From contig NZ_JARXYX010000025.1 in the NCBI RefSeq assembly GCF_029893585.1, positions 1-64,000 on the forward strand: a stretch of 64,000 nucleotides of DNA. The letters are read 5' to 3'. Positions within the stretch are counted from its first letter, which is position 1. Each line of letters starts with the position of its first letter. This document shows positions 33,647-41,644 of the stretch, piece by piece. The stretch comes from Streptomyces sp. LBL (GTDB taxonomy: Bacteria > Actinomycetota > Actinomycetes > Streptomycetales > Streptomycetaceae). A program made the translations under genes and the position numbers. The notes beneath the pieces are model-generated. The model was given only the letters and a program-made list of their open reading frames with translations. It ran no database searches and was not told where the DNA came from.

Positions 33647-35929
33647 ATGACCAGTACGGCTCCCGAAAAGGCCCTTCCTGACAGCGCACCCGCACCCGCG
33701 CAACAGGTCGAGCTCTCGATCGGCGGGATGACCTGCGCCTCCTGCGCCGCCCGCATCGAGAAGAAGCTCAACCGCATGGACGGCGTCACGGCGACCGTCA
33801 ACTACGCCACCGAGAAGGCGAAGGTCTCGTATCCGGACGGCACCGAGGTCGCCGACCTCATCGCCACGGTCGAGAAGACCGGCTACACCGCCCAGGAGCC
33901 GCCCCCGCCCGCCCCCGTCACGGGTGAAGTGGGCGAGGCGCAGGCCGCTCCGACGGCGGACGGCGAGCTGCTGTCCTTGCGGCAGCGTCTCCATGTGTCG
34001 CTGGTGCTCACCGTGCCCGTGGTCCTGATGGCGATGGTTCCGGCCCTGCAGTTCGACAACTGGCAGTGGCTGTCGCTGACCCTGGCCGCTCCGGTCGTGG
34101 CCTGGGGCGCCTTCCCCTTCCACAAGGCTGCCTGGACGAACGTCCGGCACGGCGCCGCGACGATGGACACGCTGGTGTCGATCGGTACGCTCGCCGCGCT
34201 CGGCTGGTCGGTGTGGGCCCTGTTCTGGGGGAACGCGGGGATGCCGGGAATGCGGCACGCCTTCGAGTTCACCATCTCCCGTACGGACGGCTCCTCCTCC
34301 ATCTATCTGGAGGCCGCGGCCGGCGTGACCACGTTCATCCTGGCGGGCCGCTACCTGGAGGCGAAGTCCAAGCGCAAGGCGGGCGCGGCGCTACGGGCAC
34401 TCATGGAATGGGGCGCCAAGGATGTCTCCGTGCTGCGCGGGGGCAAAGAAGTACGCATCCCCGTGGGCCAGTTGGCCGTCGGTGACCGCTTCGTCGTACG
34501 GCCCGGCGAGAAGATCGCCACCGACGGCACCGTCGTCGAGGGTGCGTCCGCCGTGGACGCCGCCATGCTCACCGGCGAGTCCGTGCCCGTGGACGTCACC
34601 GTCGGCGACACGGTGACCGGGGCGACCGTGAACGCCGGCGGCCGGCTCGTCGTCGAGGCGACCCGGGTCGGCGCGGACACCCAACTCGCGCGGATGGCGA
34701 GGCTCGTCGAGGACGCCCAGAACGGAAAGGCCGAAGTACAGCGGCTCGCCGACCGGATCTCCGGCGTCTTCGTACCTGCTGTCCTCTTCCTCGCGATCGC
34801 CACTTTCGGAGTGTGGCTCGGAGCGACGGGCGACACCGTGGCCGCCTTCACCGCCGCCATCGCCGTCCTGATCATCGCCTGCCCGTGCGCACTGGGCCTG
34901 GCCACGCCGACCGCGCTGATGGTCGGCACCGGCCGGGGCGCCCAGCTCGGCATCCTCATCAAGGGCCCGGAGGTGCTGGAGTCCACGCGGCGCGTCGACA
35001 CCGTTGTCCTGGACAAGACCGGCACGGTGACCACCGGTCGTATGCGCCTCCAGGACGTTTTCACGGCGCCGGGCGTGGACGAGGGCGAACTGCTGCGGCT
35101 GGCGGGAGCGTTGGAGCACGCCTCGGAGCACCCCATCGCCCAGGCGATCGCGGCCGGCGCGGCCGAGCCGGCCGGCGGCCTTCCCGTGCCGGAGAGCTTC
35201 GAGAACATCGCCGGTCTCGGTGTCCGGGGCGTCGTCGACGGGCACGCGGTGCTCGTCGGGCGCGAGAAGCTCCTGGCCATGGGGCTCGGCGAGATCCCCC
35301 GGGAACTCGCCGAGGCCAAGGCCGCGGCGGAGGCCGAAGGACGTACCGCGGTCGTCGTCGCCTGGGACGGCGAGGCGCGTGGTGTCCTCACCGTCGCCGA
35401 CGCGATCAAGGAGACCAGCGCAGAAGCCGTGGCCGAGCTGCGCCGGCTGGGCCTGAAGCCGGTCCTGCTGACCGGCGACAACCAGCTCGTCGCCGAGTCC
35501 GTGGCCAAGGCCGTCGGTATCGACGAGGTCATCGCCGAAGTCCTGCCGCAGGACAAGGTGGACATGGTCAAGCGACTGCAGAGCGAGGGCCGTACGGTCG
35601 CGATGGTCGGCGACGGCGTCAACGACGCCGCCGCCCTCGCCACCGCCGATCTGGGCCTGGCGATGGGGACCGGAACGGACGCGGCGATCGAAGCGGCGGA
35701 CCTGACCCTCGTACGAGGCGACCTGCGGGTGGCCGCGGACGCGATCCGGCTCTCCCGGAAGACCCTGGCCACGATCAAGGGCAACCTCTTCTGGGCCTTC
35801 GGATACAACGTCGCCGCCCTGCCGCTCGCCGCCTTCGGCATGCTGAACCCGATGATCGCCGGAGCTGCCATGGCGTTCTCGTCCGTGTTCGTGGTGACGA
35901 ACAGCCTGCGGCTGCGGACCTTCAAGTAG
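33647..35929 (+). CDS. copA: Copper-exporting P1B-type ATPase (CopA)
   Basis: 760 residues from ATG 33647 (CTGGAGA upstream); an in-frame earlier ATG at 33569 has weaker context. One N-terminal metal domain (IGGMTCASCAARIEKKLNR), eight membrane helices, actuator motif MLTGESVP, membrane copper motif IIACPCALGLATPTALM, phosphorylation motif VLDKTGTVTTG, nucleotide-domain EHASEHPIAQAI and hinge VGDGVNDAAAL. All catalytic residues are intact. Pumps Cu(I) out of the cytoplasm. Downstream of copZ; followed after 154 bp on the same strand by the NuoA-like gene. Confidence 0.97.
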   Translation: MTSTAPEKALPDSAPAPAQQVELSIGGMTCASCAARIEKKLNRMDGVTATVNYATEKAKVSYPDGTEVADLIATVEKTGYTAQEPPPPAPVTGEVGEAQAAPTADGELLSLRQRLHVSLVLTVPVVLMAMVPALQFDNWQWLSLTLAAPVVAWGAFPFHKAAWTNVRHGAATMDTLVSIGTLAALGWSVWALFWGNAGMPGMRHAFEFTISRTDGSSSIYLEAAAGVTTFILAGRYLEAKSKRKAGAALRALMEWGAKDVSVLRGGKEVRIPVGQLAVGDRFVVRPGEKIATDGTVVEGASAVDAAMLTGESVPVDVTVGDTVTGATVNAGGRLVVEATRVGADTQLARMARLVEDAQNGKAEVQRLADRISGVFVPAVLFLAIATFGVWLGATGDTVAAFTAAIAVLIIACPCALGLATPTALMVGTGRGAQLGILIKGPEVLESTRRVDTVVLDKTGTVTTGRMRLQDVFTAPGVDEGELLRLAGALEHASEHPIAQAIAAGAAEPAGGLPVPESFENIAGLGVRGVVDGHAVLVGREKLLAMGLGEIPRELAEAKAAAEAEGRTAVVVAWDGEARGVLTVADAIKETSAEAVAELRRLGLKPVLLTGDNQLVAESVAKAVGIDEVIAEVLPQDKVDMVKRLQSEGRTVAMVGDGVNDAAALATADLGLAMGTGTDAAIEAADLTLVRGDLRVAADAIRLSRKTLATIKGNLFWAFGYNVAALPLAAFGMLNPMIAGAAMAFSSVFVVTNSLRLRTFK

Positions 35930-36083
35930 CGGCCCAGCCGCCGCGTCGGGCGAGGCGCGTCACGTCGGACGGGGCGCGTCGGACGGGGCGCGCGAGTGGG
36001 GAGCTCACCTACACGGAGGGGCACCCTTCGCACTAAGCTCCTTAGAAGATTGAGGCCGCCGGCACCCATCAGGAAGGGACCGC

Positions 36084-36440
36084 ATGGAGAGCTCGGACTG
36101 GCGACCGGTACTGGCGCTCCTGGTACTCGTCGTCGTGGCGGTCGTTCTGCTGCACGCCGTCTCCGTCGCGCTGCGAGCGATCCGCGAACCGCTGCACACG
36201 GGACCGTTCAGCGGGGGCCTCGAACCGCAGGAGCACGCACTGTCCCGGTTCCACGTCCGCTGGTATCCGGTCACGATGATCTTTCTCGCCTTCGACATGG
36301 AAATGCTGTTCATGTATCCGTGGACGAAGGTGGTCTCGGCGGTCGGTACCAGCGCGGTCGTCGAGATGTTCCTCTTCCTGGGCGTGCTGCTCGCGGGGGT
36401 CGGATACGCCTGGCGCGAGGGGGCCTTCCGGTGGAGCTGA
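36084..36440 (+). CDS. nuoA: NuoA-like subunit of a reduced complex-I-type operon
   Basis: 118 residues from ATG 36084 with AGGAAGGGA upstream. Three membrane helices; the NuoA/ND3 loop is recognisable (GPFSGGLEPQEHALSRFHVR) followed by FLAFDMEMLFMYPW, the acidic membrane motif of the family. The usual cysteine of the loop (ECG) is replaced by SGG-type residues, so contact with the electron-transfer arm is changed. First gene of an eight-gene operon (A, B/D-like, H, J, K, L, M, N); its end overlaps the next gene by 10 bases. Confidence 0.9.
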   Translation: MESSDWRPVLALLVLVVVAVVLLHAVSVALRAIREPLHTGPFSGGLEPQEHALSRFHVRWYPVTMIFLAFDMEMLFMYPWTKVVSAVGTSAVVEMFLFLGVLLAGVGYAWREGAFRWS

Positions 36441-37822
36441 GATCCCGGCTCGCGCGCGCGGCCTTGTCCCGCCCCGGGGTGCTGCTGGCGGCATACCCAG
36501 GAGCTACGCGGGAACGGCTCACGGTCGAGGCGGAGTTGGCGCGAAGGGGATGGCCGTCCGTGGCCGCTCCGGCGGACACGGACCTGCTGGTGATCGCGGG
36601 CGGTCCCGGCGACGGGGGTGACGACTGGGTCGCGAACGTCTGGGGCGCCGTATCGGCTCCGAAGGCGTGGGTCCGGGTCACGGATGCGGAGCAGGTCGCC
36701 GATGCGTTCGATCGAGGGCTGGCGGAACTCGGACGGGGAGGATCTCCGTCGGCTCCGGGTCCGACAGTTCGGCACGCGGGTCACGACCACCACGCCGCGC
36801 ATGACATGCATGCCACGCATGACACAGATGACGCACCTGACATGCATGCCACGCACGACACGCATGAGCACGGCGGAGGGACAGCCGAGCACATCGGGCA
36901 CGATGCCCATCACGGCCAGATGGAGCACCCCGGTCACACCATGCACGCCGAGCACACCATGCACGCCGAGCAGGGCCACGCCGGGCACGCCGGCCACGCC
37001 GGCCACGCCGGCCACGACATGGGAGTCGTGGACGGGCTGCCCATGGCGGACCGGGCCGACGACCGCGACGGACTGCGGCTGGACCGCCTGCACGTCCCCT
37101 TGGGGCCCGTGCTCGCTGACTGGCCCTCCGGTTTGGTGCTACGGCTCACCCTGCAGGGCGATGTCGTCCAGGAGGCCGCCGTGGAACAGGTCGCCGCTCC
37201 CCCGTCGCCGCGACCGCCCTTCTGGAACGAGCCGTTCCTGCGGGCCGCCGAGGGCGTACCGGTTCCCGGGGGTCATGCGGCGCGGCGGTTGTGTGCGGCG
37301 CATCTGGACAGTCTGGGCAGGTACTTCGCCGTACTGGGGTGGAGCGACCTGGCCGCGCGGGCCCGGCACGCACGGGACCGCGCCCTCGCCGGGACACCGG
37401 CCGCCGAACTCGCCGCTCTCGTACGCCCTTTGATCCGTCGGGCCGAACGTTCGCGGACGGTGCGCTGGCTGACCGCCGGCGTGGGCGTGCTGCCTGCCGA
37501 GCATGCGCGGCACCACGGGGTCACGGGGCCGGCCCTGGTCGCGGACGGAGACGCCCACGCCCGCATGCTCGTGTGGCTCGAAGCCGTCGGGCGCAACGCG
37601 GCGGCGGCCGACCTGACCGAGCCACTGGACGCGACGGAGGCCGTCGGGCCGCGCGGACGGATCGTCGGGGACGCGATGCCTGCCTCCCAGGCACTGTTGG
37701 ACGTCCTGCCCGGCCTGCTTCAGGGTGCCGAGTTCGCTTGTGCACGGATCATCGTGGCGAGCCTCGACCCGGATCTCGACGAGACCGGACTCGTCACGGT
37801 GGCGGGGACGGACCATGGCTGA
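36431..37822 (+). CDS. His-rich protein resembling a degenerate NuoB-NuoD fusion
   Basis: 463 residues from GTG 36431. Residues 1-100 recall the NuoB core (adapted ADTDLLVIAGGPGDGGDDWV...SAPKAWVRV) but contain none of the four cysteines that bind cluster N2. Residues about 115-196 are a His-rich linker (repeats of HATHDT, HAEHTM and GHAGHAGHAGH). Residues about 210-463 recall NuoD/hydrogenase-large-subunit: GPVLADWPSGLVLRLTLQGD matches the N-terminal sheet without its His residues, and TAGVGVLPAEHARHHGVTGP matches the conserved GVGV...GxTGP segment. Position between nuoA and nuoH is where B, C and D belong. Homology is inferred by eye. If right, it is a structural adaptor without redox centre; metal binding is likely. 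Confidence 0.7.
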   Translation: MELRSRLARAALSRPGVLLAAYPGATRERLTVEAELARRGWPSVAAPADTDLLVIAGGPGDGGDDWVANVWGAVSAPKAWVRVTDAEQVADAFDRGLAELGRGGSPSAPGPTVRHAGHDHHAAHDMHATHDTDDAPDMHATHDTHEHGGGTAEHIGHDAHHGQMEHPGHTMHAEHTMHAEQGHAGHAGHAGHAGHDMGVVDGLPMADRADDRDGLRLDRLHVPLGPVLADWPSGLVLRLTLQGDVVQEAAVEQVAAPPSPRPPFWNEPFLRAAEGVPVPGGHAARRLCAAHLDSLGRYFAVLGWSDLAARARHARDRALAGTPAAELAALVRPLIRRAERSRTVRWLTAGVGVLPAEHARHHGVTGPALVADGDAHARMLVWLEAVGRNAAAADLTEPLDATEAVGPRGRIVGDAMPASQALLDVLPGLLQGAEFACARIIVASLDPDLDETGLVTVAGTDHG

Positions 37823-38771
37823 GCGCGCTCCGCTCTGGGCGGTCTTCGTACTGCCCGCCGTCCTGGTCGTCGTGGCCATGGCGGTGGCCGGGCTCGATGC
37901 CGTGCTCACGGCCGGGGCCCGCAACGGCCGTAAGGGAGGCCGTATCGGATCGCTGCGTGAGTCGGCCGGCCATGTCGCCCGGCCCGGCCGTGAGGTTCTG
38001 AGGCACCTCGTGCAGCAGCCGCGGCGTACGCGGGCGTCCGATCTGCCGCTGGCCCGGATCGGAGCGGCGCTGCTTCCCGTCGCGGCCGTCCTGGCCGCGG
38101 TCGTACTGCCTCTCGGCTTCCGTTCGCTGAGCGATCTACCGGATGGGATCGTCTGGTTCAACGCGATGGAGGCGCTGGCGTGGGCGGCCGTGTGGCTGGC
38201 CGGCTGGGGGCCGAACTCTGCGCTGTCACTCATCGGCGGTTACCGGTTCCTGGCCCAGGGTCTGGCATACGAGCTGCCGCACATGCTCGCGATCACCACC
38301 GCCGCCCTCGGTGCGCAGTCACTGCGGGTCGGCGAAGTCGTCGACAGCCAGGCGGGGTTGTGGTTCGCCGTGTGGATGCCGGTGGCCTTCGCGATCTATC
38401 TGCTCAGCGCCATGGCGATGGCGTTCTGGGGACCGTTCGACCAGCCCGCCGGGCAGGATGTGGCGGGCGGCGCGGCCACTGAACTGTCGGGTGTCGACCG
38501 CGTGCTGTTCCTCGGCGGTCGGTGGCTGCTGCTGGTCGTCGCCGCGGCCTTCAGTGTGCCGCTCTTCCTGGGCGGCGGCCACGGCCCTGCACTGCCCGGC
38601 TGGGCGTGGACCGTGCTCAAGACGGCGGTCGTGCTGGCCTTCCTCGTCTGGGCCCGGCGACGGGTCGCGACCCTGCGTATGGAGCGGTACGTGGAGCTCG
38701 CCTGGGTCGTGCTGACCCCGCTGGCCGTCCTGCAGGCCCTGGTGGTGGCCGTGGTGGCGGTCGACCGGTGA
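37815..38771 (+). CDS. nuoH: NuoH-like membrane subunit
   Basis: 318 residues from ATG 37815, overlapping the previous gene by 8 bases. Eight-helix ND1-type protein with YRFLAQGLAYELPHMLAITT (the conserved YRALAQxxxYE loop lining the quinone channel) and AFWGPFDQPAGQ...ELSG (counterpart of the FDLPEAExELVxG motif, here partly altered). This subunit joins the quinone site to the pump in complex I. Partners here are the B/D-like protein upstream and J-N downstream. Confidence 0.9.
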   Translation: MAERAPLWAVFVLPAVLVVVAMAVAGLDAVLTAGARNGRKGGRIGSLRESAGHVARPGREVLRHLVQQPRRTRASDLPLARIGAALLPVAAVLAAVVLPLGFRSLSDLPDGIVWFNAMEALAWAAVWLAGWGPNSALSLIGGYRFLAQGLAYELPHMLAITTAALGAQSLRVGEVVDSQAGLWFAVWMPVAFAIYLLSAMAMAFWGPFDQPAGQDVAGGAATELSGVDRVLFLGGRWLLLVVAAAFSVPLFLGGGHGPALPGWAWTVLKTAVVLAFLVWARRRVATLRMERYVELAWVVLTPLAVLQALVVAVVAVDR

Positions 38772-38932
38772 AACGGATGAGCCCGAGACCGACGAGCCCG
38801 AGACCGATGAGCGCTATAAGGACGAGGCCGAGACGGATAAGGCCGACCCGGATGAGGCCGAGCCGGATGAGCACGAGAAGGACGAGCCCGAGCCGGATGA
38901 GGCCGAGGACGAGAGCGAGGTGCAGGACGTAA
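38772..38932 (+). repeat. Degenerate repeat spacer in the place of nuoI
   Basis: 160 bp made of short GAxGAGCCCGAG-type repeats between nuoH and nuoJ. One frame, from a GTG overlapping the nuoH stop (38768-38932), encodes a 54-residue Arg/Pro/Ser-rich basic peptide with rare AGA codons; another frame with better third-base G/C encodes a highly acidic Asp/Glu-Pro stretch but has no start. No ferredoxin-type NuoI gene is present. Coding status undecided. Confidence 0.6.
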
Positions 38933-39493
38933 ATGGGTGTCGCCGTCTTCTGGGTGCTGGCGGTCCTCGGGGTCGTCAGCGGCGTGATGGTGTTCCGCTT
39001 CGACTCCATGGCCCGCGCGACGTTCTCCCTGCTGGCCTCGCTCCTGTGCGTGGGCGGGCTCGTCGTGCTGCTGGGACTCGACTATCTCGGCATCGTCATC
39101 GTGCTGATGATGACCATCGAGATGGCCGTCATGGCCGTCTTCATGGTGATGTACATGATGAACCCGGCCGGGCTCATGCCGATGACGATGATCCACAACA
39201 AGAAGGGCGCGGCCGTGGTCTGCGGGCTGGTGTTCGCGCTGCTGGCCGCCGGGATCCTGTTCGCGCCCTGGCCCGAGCGCGAGGGCAGGGCCCCGGACGA
39301 CCCGACCATGGATCTCGGCATGTCCCTCATGGGCCCCCAGATGCTCACCATGATGACGCTGGGCATGGCACTGTTCGCGACGATCGTCGCCACGGTGGTG
39401 CTGGCCACCCGCCGCGGACGCTACGACCGGCTCGGCGACGACCTGCGGGCACGGCGCGCGAACGATCCCGTACGAGGCGGTGTCGGCCGGTGA
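38933..39493 (+). CDS. nuoJ: NuoJ-like membrane subunit
   Basis: 186 residues from ATG 38933, with GAGGTGCAGGA upstream. Five helices of the ND6 type; the third carries the pi-bulge-like LDYLGIVIVLMMTIEMAVMA. Unusually Met-rich (VMAVFMVMYMMNPAGLMPMT; SLMGPQMLTMMTLGMAL). Its stop overlaps the nuoK start. Confidence 0.88.
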   Translation: MGVAVFWVLAVLGVVSGVMVFRFDSMARATFSLLASLLCVGGLVVLLGLDYLGIVIVLMMTIEMAVMAVFMVMYMMNPAGLMPMTMIHNKKGAAVVCGLVFALLAAGILFAPWPEREGRAPDDPTMDLGMSLMGPQMLTMMTLGMALFATIVATVVLATRRGRYDRLGDDLRARRANDPVRGGVGR

Positions 39494-39795
39494 GTCTGGA
39501 GCTGTTTCTCCTGTTGGCCGCGGCGCTGTTCTGCATCGGGCTGTTCGGAGCCCTCACCCAGCAGTCGATCGTGATGCTGATGATGGGCCTCGAACTGATG
39601 CTGGGCGGGGTGATCCTGGCCGCCGCCGCAGTCTGGCACTACATCGCGCCGGCGACCGCCGACGGCCAGGTGCTGATCGTCGTGGCGGTCACGGCGATGG
39701 CCCTGGAGATGGCGATCGGATTCGCCGTGGTCACCGCCCTGTTCCGGTCACGGGAGATCGACATGACCGACATGGCGGCGGAGTTGAAGGAGTGA
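39490..39795 (+). CDS. nuoK: NuoK-like membrane subunit
   Basis: 101 residues from GTG 39490 (GTGA overlap). Three helices of the ND4L type with GLELMLGGVILAAAA, including the intramembrane Glu of helix 2, and ALEMAIGFAVVTALFR with the second Glu. Both Glu residues belong to the proton path in complex I, so the pump function seems kept. Confidence 0.92.
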   Translation: MSLELFLLLAAALFCIGLFGALTQQSIVMLMMGLELMLGGVILAAAAVWHYIAPATADGQVLIVVAVTAMALEMAIGFAVVTALFRSREIDMTDMAAELKE

Positions 39796-41639
39796 GCGCC
39801 CTGCTGTGGGCGCTGGTCACCGTGCCGCTCGGTTCCGGTGTCCTGCTGCTGTCGGCCGGCCGCAGGGCCGACCGGATCGCCCCCGCCCTGGCCCTCACGG
39901 TCGCCCTCGCCGCGACGGGACTCGCCGTCACGGCCGCCTTCCGGCACCCCACCGCGCAGGCTCCGTTCCTCGACGGGCTGCCGCTGCGGCTCGCCGTGGA
40001 CGGACTGTCCGGGCTGCTGGTGGTCACCGTCACCGGGGTGACCCTCGCCGTACTCCTCTTCAGTGCCGCCGAGTTCGGCCCGGCCGAGGCGCGCGCCCGT
40101 TTCTTCGGGCTGATGCTGCTGTTCGCCGGGAGCATGCTCCTCACCGTGACGGCCGCGACCCTCCCCGCCCTGTTGCTGGGCTGGGAGGTCATGGGCGCCA
40201 CGTCCTGGGCGCTCATCGGCTACTGGTGGCGGGATCCGCAGCGTACGAGTGCCGCGGACACCGCGTTCCTCACCACCCGCACGGCGGACCTCGGTCTCTA
40301 CCTGGCAGCGGGCGCCGCGCTGGCGGGCGGCCGCGACTCGACGCTCTCCCTCGACGCCCTTGCCCGCGCCGACGACCCGTGGCTGTCCTTCGTCACGGCG
40401 GGCATCGTCGTCGCGGCCCTCGGGAAGTCCGCGCAACTGCCCTTCAGTTTCTGGCTGTCGAAGGCCATGCAGGGCCCGAGCCCGGTCTCCGCGCTGCTGC
40501 ACTCGGCGACGATGGTGGTCGCGGGGGCGTACCTGCTGCTGCGGACCGGACCGCTGCTGGACGCCTCCGGCTGGGGCGACGACGTGGTGGCGTGGACGGG
40601 CGCGGCCACCGCGCTGTGCCTCGGCCTGGTCGCCGCCGCCCAGACCGACCTCAAGCAGCTGCTCGCCGCGTCCAGTTGTGCGCAGATCGGCTTCATGGTG
40701 CTGGCCGCCGGTGTCGGGGCGACCTCGGGCGGCACGTTGCAGCTGATCGCCCACGCCGCGGCGAAGAGCCTGCTGTTCCTGGCGGCCGGTGCCTGGCTGA
40801 CGGCGCTGGGCACGCAACAGCTCCCCGAACTGCTCGGCGCCGCGCGCCGCCACGCGACCCTCGGCACCCTGTTCACCGTGGCCGCGCTGTCACTGGCCGG
40901 GCTTGCGCCGCTCTCGCTGTGGGCCGCCAAGGACGTCCTGCTCGCGGGAGCCCTGGAGACCAGTCCCTGGCTGTACGGCGTGGGGCTGGCCGCGGCCCTG
41001 TTGTCGGCCGTCTACAGCGCCAAGGCCCTGTGGTACGTGTGGCAGCCCGAGGTGCCCCGTCCCGATGCCCGCCGTATCCCCGTCGGTGCTGTGCCGCCCC
41101 TGGTCCCGCTGGCCCTGGCCTGTCTCGCCCTGACGCCGTTGGCCTTCCCGCCCCTGCGTGCGGCGGTCGGACGCGTGGTCGCGGGCCCCGCTCCACTCGC
41201 CCCGGCTGCCTGGGAGTTCGTGCTCTCCGGTGCGATCGCCCTGCTGGCGGCCGCGGTCGCCTGGTCCTGGAACACGCGCTCGCTGCCCCTGCCCGGCCGT
41301 GCCAAGTCCGCGCTCGTGGACTGGCTGCGCCTGGAGCGTGCCGCGAAGGTCCTCCTGGTCGCCCCGGTGATGTGGCTCGCCCGCGCCGCCGCCGCGTTCG
41401 ACGAGCGAGGCCTGGACCGTGCCGCCGACGGCTCGGCGGTGGCGGCCGTACGGCTCGCCCGCTGGACGAACGCCGTCGTCGAACGTGCCATCGACGGCAC
41501 GGTGACGGCGGTCGCGTCCGGGACCAGCGCGCTCGGCCGCTGGGCCCGCCGCCCGCAGACCGGACAGCTGCACCAGTACCTCGCCCAGGCCGTCGCGGCC
41601 TTCACCGTCCTCGCCGTCGTGCTCGTCCTCATGAGGTGA
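39792..41639 (+). CDS. nuoL: NuoL-like antiporter-type subunit
   Basis: 615 residues from GTG 39792 (GTGA overlap). Proton_antipo core with LLLGWEVMGATSWALIGYWW (key Glu of helix 5), GKSAQLPFSFWLSKAMQGPS (key Lys of helix 7), PVSALLHSATMVVAGAYLLL (His of helix 8) and AAAQTDLKQLLAASSCAQIG. Proton-relay residues look intact. A long C-terminal helical region follows, as in NuoL. Confidence 0.93.
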   Translation: MSALLWALVTVPLGSGVLLLSAGRRADRIAPALALTVALAATGLAVTAAFRHPTAQAPFLDGLPLRLAVDGLSGLLVVTVTGVTLAVLLFSAAEFGPAEARARFFGLMLLFAGSMLLTVTAATLPALLLGWEVMGATSWALIGYWWRDPQRTSAADTAFLTTRTADLGLYLAAGAALAGGRDSTLSLDALARADDPWLSFVTAGIVVAALGKSAQLPFSFWLSKAMQGPSPVSALLHSATMVVAGAYLLLRTGPLLDASGWGDDVVAWTGAATALCLGLVAAAQTDLKQLLAASSCAQIGFMVLAAGVGATSGGTLQLIAHAAAKSLLFLAAGAWLTALGTQQLPELLGAARRHATLGTLFTVAALSLAGLAPLSLWAAKDVLLAGALETSPWLYGVGLAAALLSAVYSAKALWYVWQPEVPRPDARRIPVGAVPPLVPLALACLALTPLAFPPLRAAVGRVVAGPAPLAPAAWEFVLSGAIALLAAAVAWSWNTRSLPLPGRAKSALVDWLRLERAAKVLLVAPVMWLARAAAAFDERGLDRAADGSAVAAVRLARWTNAVVERAIDGTVTAVASGTSALGRWARRPQTGQLHQYLAQAVAAFTVLAVVLVLMR

Positions 41640-41644
41640 CCCGG

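Noticed and set aside
36775..37020. His-rich region as a sign that the protein at 36431 is simply another nickel or copper chaperone.
   Set aside because: The flanking parts align by motif with NuoB and NuoD and the gene sits between nuoA and nuoH, so a complex-I-related role fits better; the metal-binding linker is treated as an addition.
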